In this document: piece after piece, positions 16,716 through 25,834 of the stretch | Numbering within the stretch: position 1 is the first letter of the stretch | How the letters are laid out: every line of letters begins with the position of its first letter | Assembly (NCBI GenBank): GCA_045600585.1 | Contig: JAZRYE010000012.1 | Span: forward strand, 1-37,092 | From: JAZRYE01 sp045600585 | GTDB taxonomy: Bacteria; Bacillota_I; Bacilli_A; RFN20; CAG-826 | Length of the DNA: 37,092 nucleotides | Reading direction: 5' to 3' | The notes under the pieces: generated by a model | Databases searched by the model: none | What the model saw: the letters and a program-made list of their open reading frames with translations, nothing else | Told to the model about the DNA's origin: nothing | Made by a program: the position numbers and the translations under genes

Positions 16716-17606
16716 ATGCTTGAAGAAGAATTAATTGATATCGAGATAAAAGAAGAGAATTTCAATGATGAATTTGATGCATCATCATTAGATTCTTTGC
16801 AACTTCATTTTAGAGATTTGACTAAATATCCTTTATTATCCGCGGAAGAAGAAGTGGAATTAGCAAAAAGAATTGAAGTAGGGGACAAAGAAGCAAGAGA
16901 TAGATTAATCTGTTGTAACATGCGTCTAGTTGTTTCTATTGCAAGAAACTTTACCAATCGTGGACTTGATTTAAATGATTTAATTCAAGAAGGATACTTT
17001 GGTTTAATTCGTGCAGTAGATAAATTTGATTATCGTTTGGGAAATAAGTTTTCAACCTATGCGACATGGTGGATTAAACAAGCGGTGATTAGAGGAATTG
17101 CAGATAAAGCAACTAACATTCGTTTACCAGTCCATATCCACGAAAGCTTAAATAAGATTAAAACAATCAAACATGAATTCTATATAGATAATGGAAGAGA
17201 TCCAACAATTCAAGAAATTGCTTCTTTATCAAAAGGCGAATTTGATGAAGAAAGAATTATTGAGCTTCTTTCATATCAATCCGATACATTGTCTTTAGAT
17301 AAATCTTTAAAGAACGATGAAGAAGGAGCAACGCTTGGTGATTTTGTAAGCGATAATGCTCCAACACCAGTAGAAGAAATCAATGCTTCTTTATTAAGGG
17401 AGAAGTTAGATGAGACTATTGATAAGCTTAAACCTAATGAACAAGTAGTAATAAGAAATAGATTTGGCTTATGTGATGACAAGACTCCAAAAACATTAGA
17501 AGAGATATCTGATTTATTAGGTTTAACTAGAGAAAGAATTAGACAAATCGAAGTCGCAGCCTTAGCAAGAATGAGAAATTTATTAAGCACTTTGCGATAT
17601 AACTAA
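16716..17606 (+). CDS. RNA polymerase sigma-70 factor, primary type (RpoD/SigA-like)
   Basis: 296 residues. Region 1.2 is at about 25-57. Region 2 includes NMRLVVSIARNFTNRGLDL, DLIQEGYFGLIRAVDKFDY and KFSTYATWWIKQAVIRGIAD (about 70-130). Region 3 follows with NIRLPVHIHESLNKI, and region 4 ends with TLEEISDLLGLTRERIRQIE. These are near-consensus for the primary family, which directs the polymerase to -35/-10 promoters. Region 1.1 is missing, and the protein is shorter than the ~370 residues of typical SigA, so it could be the main factor of a reduced genome or a group 2 paralogue. The SD is AGGGGG ahead of ATG. Confidence 0.93.
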   Translation: MLEEELIDIEIKEENFNDEFDASSLDSLQLHFRDLTKYPLLSAEEEVELAKRIEVGDKEARDRLICCNMRLVVSIARNFTNRGLDLNDLIQEGYFGLIRAVDKFDYRLGNKFSTYATWWIKQAVIRGIADKATNIRLPVHIHESLNKIKTIKHEFYIDNGRDPTIQEIASLSKGEFDEERIIELLSYQSDTLSLDKSLKNDEEGATLGDFVSDNAPTPVEEINASLLREKLDETIDKLKPNEQVVIRNRFGLCDDKTPKTLEEISDLLGLTRERIRQIEVAALARMRNLLSTLRYN

Positions 17607-17614
17607 CATATAAA

Positions 17615-17644
17615 TTATTAAATATATCAAAATTAAGATATAAT
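17615..17644 (+). promoter_or_regulatory. Probable promoter of addB-addA
   Basis: A perfect TATAAT lies at 17639-17644, with a weak -35 TTATTA at 17615-17620 and an 18-bp spacer. The leader contains GAGGAGG just upstream of the ATG at 17681. Confidence 0.5.
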
Positions 17645-17680
17645 TAATAATATATAACACGCACACGAGGAGGATGAAAT

Positions 17681-20152
17681 ATGAGTAATTTATTTAACAA
17701 GAAATCATTAATTGTTTGTAAGAATTATTCTTACTATCCTTTTTTGTTCAAATTTAAGAATACTCATCCTGAATTTGATATTAAAATAATCGACCGTAAT
17801 TCATTGATTGATAAAGTTTCATATCGTTTTAAAAAAGACCCAATTCCTTATTTAATGGTTGAAGAATCAATTGAATATTCAAAAGCTAAAAAATATGTCG
17901 AGTTATTAAGAGTATGTGATGCATCTAAAAATGAGAAGTTAAATAACTTAATGTCTCATTTATCTAATAATGATTATTTAACTAAAGATGAATATGGCTT
18001 ATTTGAACTTAAACAATATGAGAATATCTATCTTTTTAATATGAGTAATGATAACGAGGTTATTAATCTTTTATCTCGTAATGACATTACTGTTAAATGC
18101 ATCTCTTTTTCTGACTTAGAAATAGAAGGAAATAAATGGCCAGAAATCATTTATTTCCAAAATAAGTTTTTACAATATTTCTATATTTTTAGTGATATTA
18201 GAAGACTTATTGAAGAAAAACCTGAATGCAAAGATAACATTACTTTATTAATTGATGATGGAGATGAATTCCATGTACAAGTTGTCGCAGATATATTTGA
18301 TATTCCTTATTATACAAACCTATCACGTAGCTTAATTACTGAACCAAAAATTAAAGAAAAATTAGGAATGTTTTTAGCAAATAAAAACTTTGATTTTGAA
18401 TATGAAGAAAGTGATGAAGCATTATCTACATTGTCATCATTAATTAATAAATATAGATTAAAGGAAATTAAAGAATTTGATGAAGCATATTCAAACTTAC
18501 TTGAGATTGTTTCTTCATTTAATATTTCTGAAGTAACTAATAAATCTGGTATTGCCGTTACTAGTAAATTTAATTTTGATCCAAATCAAATCATCTATGT
18601 TACTAATTTTAGACATGGTTCATTCTATAAAGAATTTAGCGATAGCAATGTCTTAACTGACAAAGAGTTAGAAGAGGTTGGGGCTAATCCATCATATGTA
18701 CTAACTAAGTTAGATAAAGAAGCTAAATTAGGATATTTAAAATATAACAACATTATGATGCTATCTCGAGTTAAACAGCATCAATCTGATAGCATTTATG
18801 ATTCCCAATTCATCGAAGAATTTGGTCTAAAGAAATCTATTAAACAAGAGCAATATAACGTTAACGGTAAATACACTGATAAGGCATATCAAATTGTTAC
18901 TTGCGACCAATATGATAAAGCCTTTTTAAGAACAGCATATGAAAAGAAATATGTTGATAGTGTCTATGATCATTCTTTTAAAGGAATTAATGGAACAACA
19001 TATGTTCCTCATAACGGTTTTTGGAGTGCGACTAAACTTGAAAGATATGTTCTATGCCCATTCCAATTCTATTTAGACAAAATCATTCCATGTGAAAACG
19101 ATAAACACGCCGCATATCGTGGAACCCTTTTACATAAAGTATTAGAAAGTGTTTATCGTAGTTCATTTGATTTTGAAAAATCGTTTGAACAAGGCGTTAA
19201 AGCCTATAAAGAACAAACGGAAAGAGAAAATGTCCCTTTTACAAGTAAAGAAGAAGTCTATATTGAAATTATTCATTACTGGGCAAAAAGAATCATACCT
19301 GCAATTAGAAAGCAAGTTAATGAAGGCGCGAATGTTATCTATAACGATAGAGATGCAGAAATCAAATTCACATACACATTAAGAGATGAATTTGGTAATA
19401 AGTATCCATTTACCGGATCAATTGATAAGGTATTATGGACAGAATTTAACGGCCATAAATATTACACAATCGTCGATTATAAAAGTGGGGCAGAACGATT
19501 CTCTCCTGCAAGCGTATGTGTCGGAGGTTCTACTCAATTGCCTTTATATTATTACGCTTCTATTAATTCAAATAAGGCAGATCAAATATCAAACAATTTC
19601 ACATTTGGAGGAGTTGTCATAAAGCCAATGAACTTCCCATCTTTAAAAGCAGCATTCGTTGAAAAAGATAATGCTTCTATTTCTAATACTCTTAAAGGCC
19701 TAAGAATGGTGGGTATCACAAGGAATGATAACGATTATTTTAAGAGTATTGATAATACAGCCTTTACCGATAAGGGAAATCTAAAATCATATGGAGGCAC
19801 TTATTTAAGAAAGACAGATGAAACTTTTGGTGAAGTTGATGCGAAAGAATCTATTGTTCCAAATAATTTTGGTAGTTATAACTTTAACGATTTAATTGAA
19901 GATGCAATCAAGTCATCAATCGATGCAATTAAAAAGATTAATTCAAATGAATATCCAATTAAACCAACAAGCTTTAACTTAGCTAAATTTGATCAAAATC
20001 GTTTAGCCTGTTCTTATTGTGGCTATCGCGATGTTTGCTATCGAAAATTACAAGATGCAAAAGATTATTCTGAAGATATCAAAGAACATTTCTTCCCAAC
20101 TAACGAAGTAGAAGAAAATGATGAGGAACGTTTTGAAGGAGGAGAAGCTTAA
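17681..20152 (+). CDS. addB: ATP-dependent nuclease subunit B (AddB-like)
   Basis: 823 residues. The C-terminal third has the AddB-type iron-sulfur nuclease: Cys459 in RYVLCPFQFYLD, then GTLLHKVLE, then the PD-(D/E)XK core with Asp599 and Lys601 in VDYKSG, and finally Cys777, Cys780 and Cys786 in CSYCGYRDVC. The four cysteines are the usual 4Fe-4S ligands. The N-terminal part shows no GxxGxGKS Walker A motif, which Bacillus AddB keeps, and the protein is about 300 residues shorter than B. subtilis AddB, so it is a reduced form. It begins behind GAGGAGG and ends one base before the helicase subunit gene. The complex processes double-strand DNA ends for recombination. Confidence 0.85.
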   Translation: MSNLFNKKSLIVCKNYSYYPFLFKFKNTHPEFDIKIIDRNSLIDKVSYRFKKDPIPYLMVEESIEYSKAKKYVELLRVCDASKNEKLNNLMSHLSNNDYLTKDEYGLFELKQYENIYLFNMSNDNEVINLLSRNDITVKCISFSDLEIEGNKWPEIIYFQNKFLQYFYIFSDIRRLIEEKPECKDNITLLIDDGDEFHVQVVADIFDIPYYTNLSRSLITEPKIKEKLGMFLANKNFDFEYEESDEALSTLSSLINKYRLKEIKEFDEAYSNLLEIVSSFNISEVTNKSGIAVTSKFNFDPNQIIYVTNFRHGSFYKEFSDSNVLTDKELEEVGANPSYVLTKLDKEAKLGYLKYNNIMMLSRVKQHQSDSIYDSQFIEEFGLKKSIKQEQYNVNGKYTDKAYQIVTCDQYDKAFLRTAYEKKYVDSVYDHSFKGINGTTYVPHNGFWSATKLERYVLCPFQFYLDKIIPCENDKHAAYRGTLLHKVLESVYRSSFDFEKSFEQGVKAYKEQTERENVPFTSKEEVYIEIIHYWAKRIIPAIRKQVNEGANVIYNDRDAEIKFTYTLRDEFGNKYPFTGSIDKVLWTEFNGHKYYTIVDYKSGAERFSPASVCVGGSTQLPLYYYASINSNKADQISNNFTFGGVVIKPMNFPSLKAAFVEKDNASISNTLKGLRMVGITRNDNDYFKSIDNTAFTDKGNLKSYGGTYLRKTDETFGEVDAKESIVPNNFGSYNFNDLIEDAIKSSIDAIKKINSNEYPIKPTSFNLAKFDQNRLACSYCGYRDVCYRKLQDAKDYSEDIKEHFFPTNEVEENDEERFEGGEA

Positions 20153-20153
20153 T

Positions 20154-23100
20154 ATGAAAAAAGAAATCGATTTATCAAATTTAAACGCTGAACAATATCA
20201 AGCTGTTGCTAATTCTCCTGTTGATGTTGATGTCCAATTAGCTGCTGGAGCAGGAAGTGGCAAAACTAAAACATTATCAGATAAAACACTTTACATGGTT
20301 GAAAATGGGGAATTTGAACCAAGCCAATTATTAGTTTTAACATTCACAAATAACGCGGCACATGAAATGAAAGAAAGAATCATTAAAAACTTCATCGGCT
20401 CAAAATATGAAGATATGATCCGTTCTAGTCATGTTCAAACATTTGACTCTTTTGCCCAAGACTTAGTCAAAGCATATTCAAAAGAACTCGGCATATCCGA
20501 TAAGATAAGCGTCGCTAATCAAGATGTTTTATTAGCAAAAACAAATAAGTTATTAGATGAAATCCTAGATGAATATTATTCTGATCCAATTAAAAAAGAA
20601 CAAATCCTAGAAACATTAATTAAATTTAATATCGCGGATGATAAAAAGACGAAACAAGTCATTCTAGATTTAAGAAATAAATTAGATAATTTTGTCTATT
20701 CTACTAGAGATGATTTTATTACTAACTATGATAATAAATATCTAACTAGAGAAATCTTTGATTCTTGGATGGATACATTCATTAAAGAACAAAAAGAAAA
20801 GATTATCTTAGGTCTAGCAAAGGCTGATTTTGTTAAGAAGAATTACGATATTTTAATAGGTGAATCTGGTGATTTAGATGTTGATAAATGCCACACTTTA
20901 TTTAGCAAAAGTGAAGCATTTAATGTTGATTATAATAAGTTCTATTTTAATAATGACTTCATCAATGATGTTTTATGTAAATATCGTGATGCTTTAACTA
21001 AATCTACATCTGACTTTATTAGAGAAGTTCCTTTCATTTTTGAACTAACTAAAGGTGCTTTAAAAAATAAAAAAGAAATTGAAGCAAATGAAATTGAAGC
21101 TTATAACGAATTAAAAGCTATTAAAGATGAGATTTCTGTTCTTCAACATATCAATCCAGATATTGATTATGAATATCAAAAAGCTATTAAATTCAAAGAT
21201 GATATTCATTTGATTTTAGAAATTGTTAAAGAATTAAATCATCGTTTAGAAGAATATAAAAGAACGACAAACTGTTTCTCTTTTGCTGATATTGGAGAAA
21301 AGGCTTATCGCTTATTAAATGATGATAAATATAAGGATGTCGCTGAAGAAGTTAGATGTAAATTCAAATACATCATGGTTGATGAATATCAAGACACAAA
21401 CGATATTCAAGAAGGCGTTATTAATTCTTTATTATTACCAAATAAAAAAGGTACAAGAGCACATTTGTTCTGCGTTGGTGATGCTAAACAATCGATCTAT
21501 GGCTTTAGAAATACAAAAGTAGAATTATTCCGTAACCGACAAGAATTATATAAAGATAACTCTAATGGTCATAAAGTCATTGCTATGAACAAAAACTATC
21601 GTAGTGGTGCTCAATTGCTTTTAGATATCAATTATATCTTTAGATACTATATGACTCTTAATCATGGTGGTATTTCTTTTATCGACGAAATGGAACAACT
21701 TAAATACGACACTAAAGTAGATTTATATGGTAGAGAAGCTATCAAAAATCCATTTGGTATTTATCGTATTGTTTCCAAAAATGGAGCGTATGATTTTAAA
21801 GACCCAGCAGAATGGGAAGCATTAGCAATTATCAAAGACATTAAAGATAAGATGACTAATGGTTTTGAAATCTATGACCGTGGAGGAAAAGATCATAAAG
21901 TTAGAAAGCCAAAGTTAAGTGACTTTGCTATCATCATGAGAACAAAGAAAGGCTTTGATTTGTATCAAAAGCTATTCAATGAATTTGGCATTCCTTTAAA
22001 CAATAAATTATCAACACATTTAAGAGAACTTGATGCAATACTAGTTATCCAATCATTGATATCCTTAATTTCTTATAAGATGAATAATGATGAAGTAGAT
22101 GTTCGTCACTTATTTGCTTCCATTGCAAGAAGCTATATTTATTGCTATACAGATCAACAAGTATTTGATGCTTTAACAATGGATACAAGTGATATTGAGA
22201 CAATTGAAAAAGATCAAATTATGATTGATATCAATAACTTTGTCTTAGAAAACAAAGATAAACCATTCTCACAAATATTCTTAAATATGCTCACAAGTTT
22301 TGGTGTTATTAGTAAACTTCATTCTATTGGTGGAGTTGATGATAATATCGCTAAAATTGAATCCCTCTACCTAATGGCGGTTTCACAAGAAGCATCAGGA
22401 GAAGGATTATCTGACTTTGTTAAACTATTCAAAGATATTTCTAAATATGATTTAGATTTGTCTAGCGAATCTACTTTTGCTGTGGAAGATGCAGTAGATA
22501 TGATGACAATTCACGCTTCTAAAGGTCTTGAAAGAAAGATTTGTTATATGCCTTATTCCTATAACTCTTATTCTTCAGGAAGTGGTATGAATGCACCTGA
22601 CTATGTATTAAGTGAGAAATATGGAATCATCCTCCCACATTATGATTTTAATTATGATGTCGATGATCCTAGTAATGAAAACTATATCAAATCAATCCCT
22701 GGCTTTATGCAAAAAGATGAGATGGATAAGCATAATCCAGATATTGATGAACATGTTCGTTTATTCTATGTTGCTTTAACTCGTGCGGAAAATAGACTTT
22801 ATATCGTTGGTGATGGTCCTGATTATTCCAAAAAAGATGAAGATGCGATTAGAAAGAAAGAAGACTTATATTCAATGCTTTCTGTCTTACCTCATTATTT
22901 TGATTTAGATATGGATTACATCAATCAAAAAGTTAAGGAAAATATTATTGATAAATCCACTCTTGATAACTATCTCAAAGTAGTGGAATCCTTAAAACAA
23001 ATCCAAAAGAATTTAACTTTAAAAGATTTCAATAATGAATTAGAACTTTCACTATATGAATCCCTCTGGAACAAATATTATTTTGGTAAATTATCTTCTG

Positions 23101-24173
23101 ATATGCGCGAACTTTATAGTGATATGCGTTATATGATATTTGCTTCTCAAATGGAAGAAATTTGTTCTATATCAGAAAATAGCAAAGAGTTTATCGATTA
23201 TTCAGCAAAGATACTTGCTGTCATTGACTTTAATAAAGATGTCGATGGCTTTGATGGATTATTAAAAGTTATTGAAGAACATTTTACAGAAGCAATTAAA
23301 GAAGAAGAGGAAGAAGAGCCAATTAATATCGATGAAGATTCTTCCTTTGACAACAATGAATCAAAAGAACTTGAAGTCCCAATCGACATGAATAGTGCTA
23401 GAGAAGTTTGTAGAACTTTCTTGAATGAATTAATTTCTGTTTATAAAGATAATCCAAGCGAATTACTTGATATTCCTAAGTCATGCCCTAAGGGAGAGAA
23501 AAGTCGTCGTGCAGCGTATAAGTTTGGAGCGCCTCTAATGCAAGTATTCGATAAGCGAATGAACTTTGCTAGAATTAGCTTTAAAAATGAAGGATATAAC
23601 GACTTTATTGAAGTGGTTGATATTTCTTCTTTGGAAGATGAGAAAGTCGTTGGAAGTGAAGTAAAAGAACTATCTTCAAAATCTATTGATAATAAACCTA
23701 TCGAGTTTAAAGATAGAGTTAAGCTTCGCGCAAGTAAGATGAAAGTTGAAGATGAAGATAATATTCAAGAAATATTCTCTTATGGTACTTACTTACATAG
23801 ACTTCTTGAACTTACAGACTTGGTAACAAAAGATACTTCATTCATCAATAAAATAAATGACCGTAAACTAATTGATAAAGTATTGTCTAATTCCATATTC
23901 GATAATCTTAAAGAAGAGAACATTAGAAAAGAATATGGATATTATGATGATTTATTAGGCACATCAGGTTTTATTGATTTATTGCTTATTAAAGATGGTA
24001 ACTACTATATTATCGACTATAAGAGTAAACATACTGGTGATGATGCGTATAAAAATCAATTACATACTTACCAAAGAAATATTCAAAGATTATTTAATGT
24101 TAATAAAGATAAAATACATCTCTATTTGCTATCAATTATCGATAATAATTTAATCGAGATTGATCCAGAATAA
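20154..24173 (+). CDS. addA: ATP-dependent helicase/nuclease subunit A (AddA-like)
   Basis: 1,339 residues. The ATG at 20154 is preferred over the in-frame ATG at 20118 because AGGAGGAG lies 9 bp before it. The UvrD/Rep-type motor begins with NAEQYQAV (Q motif) and Walker A AAGAGSGKT (Lys37). It continues with MVDEYQDTNDIQ (Walker B), GDAKQSIYGFR, a Y-R-S motif, MMTIHASKGLE and FYVALTRAENRLYI (motifs V-VI). The C-terminal PD-(D/E)XK nuclease has YYIIDYKSK with Asp1288 and Lys1290, followed by QLHTYQRN. The protein is the helicase and second nuclease of AddAB, which resects broken DNA ends. It starts one base after addB stops. Confidence 0.93.
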   Translation: MKKEIDLSNLNAEQYQAVANSPVDVDVQLAAGAGSGKTKTLSDKTLYMVENGEFEPSQLLVLTFTNNAAHEMKERIIKNFIGSKYEDMIRSSHVQTFDSFAQDLVKAYSKELGISDKISVANQDVLLAKTNKLLDEILDEYYSDPIKKEQILETLIKFNIADDKKTKQVILDLRNKLDNFVYSTRDDFITNYDNKYLTREIFDSWMDTFIKEQKEKIILGLAKADFVKKNYDILIGESGDLDVDKCHTLFSKSEAFNVDYNKFYFNNDFINDVLCKYRDALTKSTSDFIREVPFIFELTKGALKNKKEIEANEIEAYNELKAIKDEISVLQHINPDIDYEYQKAIKFKDDIHLILEIVKELNHRLEEYKRTTNCFSFADIGEKAYRLLNDDKYKDVAEEVRCKFKYIMVDEYQDTNDIQEGVINSLLLPNKKGTRAHLFCVGDAKQSIYGFRNTKVELFRNRQELYKDNSNGHKVIAMNKNYRSGAQLLLDINYIFRYYMTLNHGGISFIDEMEQLKYDTKVDLYGREAIKNPFGIYRIVSKNGAYDFKDPAEWEALAIIKDIKDKMTNGFEIYDRGGKDHKVRKPKLSDFAIIMRTKKGFDLYQKLFNEFGIPLNNKLSTHLRELDAILVIQSLISLISYKMNNDEVDVRHLFASIARSYIYCYTDQQVFDALTMDTSDIETIEKDQIMIDINNFVLENKDKPFSQIFLNMLTSFGVISKLHSIGGVDDNIAKIESLYLMAVSQEASGEGLSDFVKLFKDISKYDLDLSSESTFAVEDAVDMMTIHASKGLERKICYMPYSYNSYSSGSGMNAPDYVLSEKYGIILPHYDFNYDVDDPSNENYIKSIPGFMQKDEMDKHNPDIDEHVRLFYVALTRAENRLYIVGDGPDYSKKDEDAIRKKEDLYSMLSVLPHYFDLDMDYINQKVKENIIDKSTLDNYLKVVESLKQIQKNLTLKDFNNELELSLYESLWNKYYFGKLSSDMRELYSDMRYMIFASQMEEICSISENSKEFIDYSAKILAVIDFNKDVDGFDGLLKVIEEHFTEAIKEEEEEEPINIDEDSSFDNNESKELEVPIDMNSAREVCRTFLNELISVYKDNPSELLDIPKSCPKGEKSRRAAYKFGAPLMQVFDKRMNFARISFKNEGYNDFIEVVDISSLEDEKVVGSEVKELSSKSIDNKPIEFKDRVKLRASKMKVEDEDNIQEIFSYGTYLHRLLELTDLVTKDTSFINKINDRKLIDKVLSNSIFDNLKEENIRKEYGYYDDLLGTSGFIDLLLIKDGNYYIIDYKSKHTGDDAYKNQLHTYQRNIQRLFNVNKDKIHLYLLSIIDNNLIEIDPE

Positions 24174-24193
24174 TTCTTTTTAAAATTATATAT

Positions 24194-24227
24194 AGGCTGT
24201 CCAATAAACTGGATGGCCTTTTATTTA
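24194..24227 (+). terminator. Intrinsic terminator after addA
   Basis: AGGCTGTCCA (24194-24203) pairs along ten positions with TGGATGGCCT (24210-24219), including two G-T wobbles, around ATAAAC. TTTATTT follows. Confidence 0.85.
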
Positions 24228-24255
24228 AAATAAAAGAAAGAAAAATAATGAACAG

Positions 24256-24282
24256 TTTACATATGTCCGTTATTAATATTAT
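24256..24282 (+). promoter_or_regulatory. Putative promoter of the FtsH-like gene with overlapping dyad
   Basis: TTTACA (24256-24261) and TATTAT (24277-24282) are spaced by 15 bp. An inverted repeat GTTATT (24269-24274)/AATAAC (24286-24291) flanks the -10 and could be an operator. Both assignments are tentative. Confidence 0.4.
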
Positions 24283-24306
24283 GCAAATAACGAAAGGAAA
24301 ATATTA

Positions 24307-25665
24307 ATGCAAACAGAATTTGACAAAATTGCCGGCTACAAAGAAGAAAAAGAAGCCTTAAAAGAATTAACAAAACTTATCGCAAATAGAGATAAGCTTA
24401 AAAGCATGGGTGGTAAATTACCACGAGGATTATTCTTAATCGGTCCTAATGGGACAGGTAAAACAATTTTAGCTAAATCATTTATTAGAGAAAGCAAAGT
24501 TAACCATATTACTATCGACGCGAATGATATTGAAGATGATGATGAATTCACTCCATACATCAAATCTAAATTAGATGAAGCAAGTAAGAAAACACCATGC
24601 ATTATTTTTATTGATGAGATTGATAAATTAATTGGTAATGGTGAACATTTCTTTGCCCAATCTAATTTTGATAGAAGTAGAACATTGTTAAATGAAATCA
24701 ATAATCATGCGGATGTAGAAGGATTATTTTATCTATTTGTTGCTAATGAAGAATATGACTTAGATTATTCAATGATTAGAAGTGGAAGAATTGATCGTAT
24801 CATCAATATCAAACTTCCTAATGAAGATGAAAGAGAAGAGATCTTCAATTACTATTTAAGAAATGTAAAACATGATAATTCTATTGATGTTAAAAGATTA
24901 GCAATTATCTCTACTCGCTTTTCTGGAGCGGATATTGAATCACTTATTAATAATGCTGTAATAAAAGCATTTACTAATGATAAAGAATGCATTTCTCAAG
25001 AAGAGTTAATGACTGTTTATTTTGATAAAGTATTCACATCTACTGGTAAAGAAAAGAAATATACAGAAGAAAAGTTAAAAGCTATTGCTTATCATGAAGC
25101 AGGCCACGCGGTTAGTAGTCTTGTCTTACAAAAAGACGCAGTTAGTTATGTATCGATTCTAGGTAGGGGATCTAACGAAGGATTTGTTCTTTCTTCCCGT
25201 AGTGAAAGACGTCATATTCCAATGAGTGATAAACTCAAAATGATTAAAGTCGGACTATCTGGTTTAATTACTGAAGATATCTATACAAACGATAGAAGTG
25301 ATGGAGCTCAATATGACATTCAACAAGCAAAGAAATTAGCAGGTGAACTTGTTCGTATTGATGGCTATTGTGGCCTAGACAAAATTTGCATTATGCCTCG
25401 TGGTCCTTTTGAGGATCTTATGGTAACCATCTCAAACTCAAAAAGACTATTAATTGAACAGGAAGAAGACAAGATTATTACAACTTGTTATCAAGAAGCA
25501 AAAGAACTAATTGAAAGTCATAGACATCTTGTTGAACTAATTGCTGAAAAGCTTCTTGAGAAGAAATCTTTAGACCGTGATGAACTATTAGCAATATATG
25601 AGAATAGCCACGAACCAATCAAAGAAAACACACAAAGTGCATTGTTTGCAAAAGAAGCAAGATAA
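24307..25665 (+). CDS. Soluble FtsH-like AAA+ protease lacking membrane region
   Basis: 452 residues. Residues 1-240 form an AAA+ domain with Walker A GPNGTGKT (46-53), Walker B CIIFIDEID, and RSGRIDR as second region of homology/arginine finger. Residues ~250-435 form an M41 zinc peptidase with HEAGH (His263, Glu264, His267) and a plausible third ligand Asp337 in DGAQYD. Ordinary FtsH is 600-650 residues, starts with two membrane helices, and has an aromatic FVG pore loop; here neither exists, and the pore-loop stretch reads DIEDDDEF. It is therefore likely a cytosolic relative with altered substrate handling. It stands alone between two terminators, so its partners are not evident. Confidence 0.87.
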   Translation: MQTEFDKIAGYKEEKEALKELTKLIANRDKLKSMGGKLPRGLFLIGPNGTGKTILAKSFIRESKVNHITIDANDIEDDDEFTPYIKSKLDEASKKTPCIIFIDEIDKLIGNGEHFFAQSNFDRSRTLLNEINNHADVEGLFYLFVANEEYDLDYSMIRSGRIDRIINIKLPNEDEREEIFNYYLRNVKHDNSIDVKRLAIISTRFSGADIESLINNAVIKAFTNDKECISQEELMTVYFDKVFTSTGKEKKYTEEKLKAIAYHEAGHAVSSLVLQKDAVSYVSILGRGSNEGFVLSSRSERRHIPMSDKLKMIKVGLSGLITEDIYTNDRSDGAQYDIQQAKKLAGELVRIDGYCGLDKICIMPRGPFEDLMVTISNSKRLLIEQEEDKIITTCYQEAKELIESHRHLVELIAEKLLEKKSLDRDELLAIYENSHEPIKENTQSALFAKEAR

Positions 25666-25672
25666 CCAAATT

Positions 25673-25708
25673 AGCGTAGTTAATCTGTAGCTGCGCTTTT
25701 ATTTTTTT
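25673..25708 (+). terminator. Intrinsic terminator after the FtsH-like gene
   Basis: AGCGTAG (25673-25679) pairs with CTGCGCT (25691-25697) with one G-T wobble, followed by TTTATTTTTTT. Confidence 0.75.
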
Positions 25709-25721
25709 GTATTCTTTATTT

Positions 25722-25749
25722 AAAAAACTCAATACATATTGGGGTTTTT
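25722..25749. terminator. Second, possibly bidirectional terminator hairpin
   Basis: AAAAAACTCAAT (25722-25733) pairs with ATTGGGGTTTTT (25738-25749) with one bulged G and one wobble. The A-tract/T-tract flanks allow termination in either direction. Confidence 0.6.
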
Positions 25750-25760
25750 CGTTTTATGGG

Positions 25761-25790
25761 ACACGTGTAAACTAAAATAATGATGTAAAC
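25761..25790. promoter_or_regulatory. Possible operator: ACACGTGT palindrome and TGTAAAC direct repeat
   Basis: A perfect 8-bp palindrome ACACGTGT lies at 25761-25768. It overlaps the first of two direct TGTAAAC repeats (25766-25772 and 25784-25790), 18 bp apart, about 45-75 bp upstream of the next start codon. No known binding protein is recognised. Confidence 0.25.
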
Positions 25791-25834
25791 CATATTAATT
25801 AAGAGTTATCATATTTAAACCGAGGCACTTATAT

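Noticed and set aside
20118..20153. Upstream ATG start for AddA inside addB
   Set aside because: The strong AGGAGGAG site precedes the ATG at 20154, and the family Q motif follows that start naturally.
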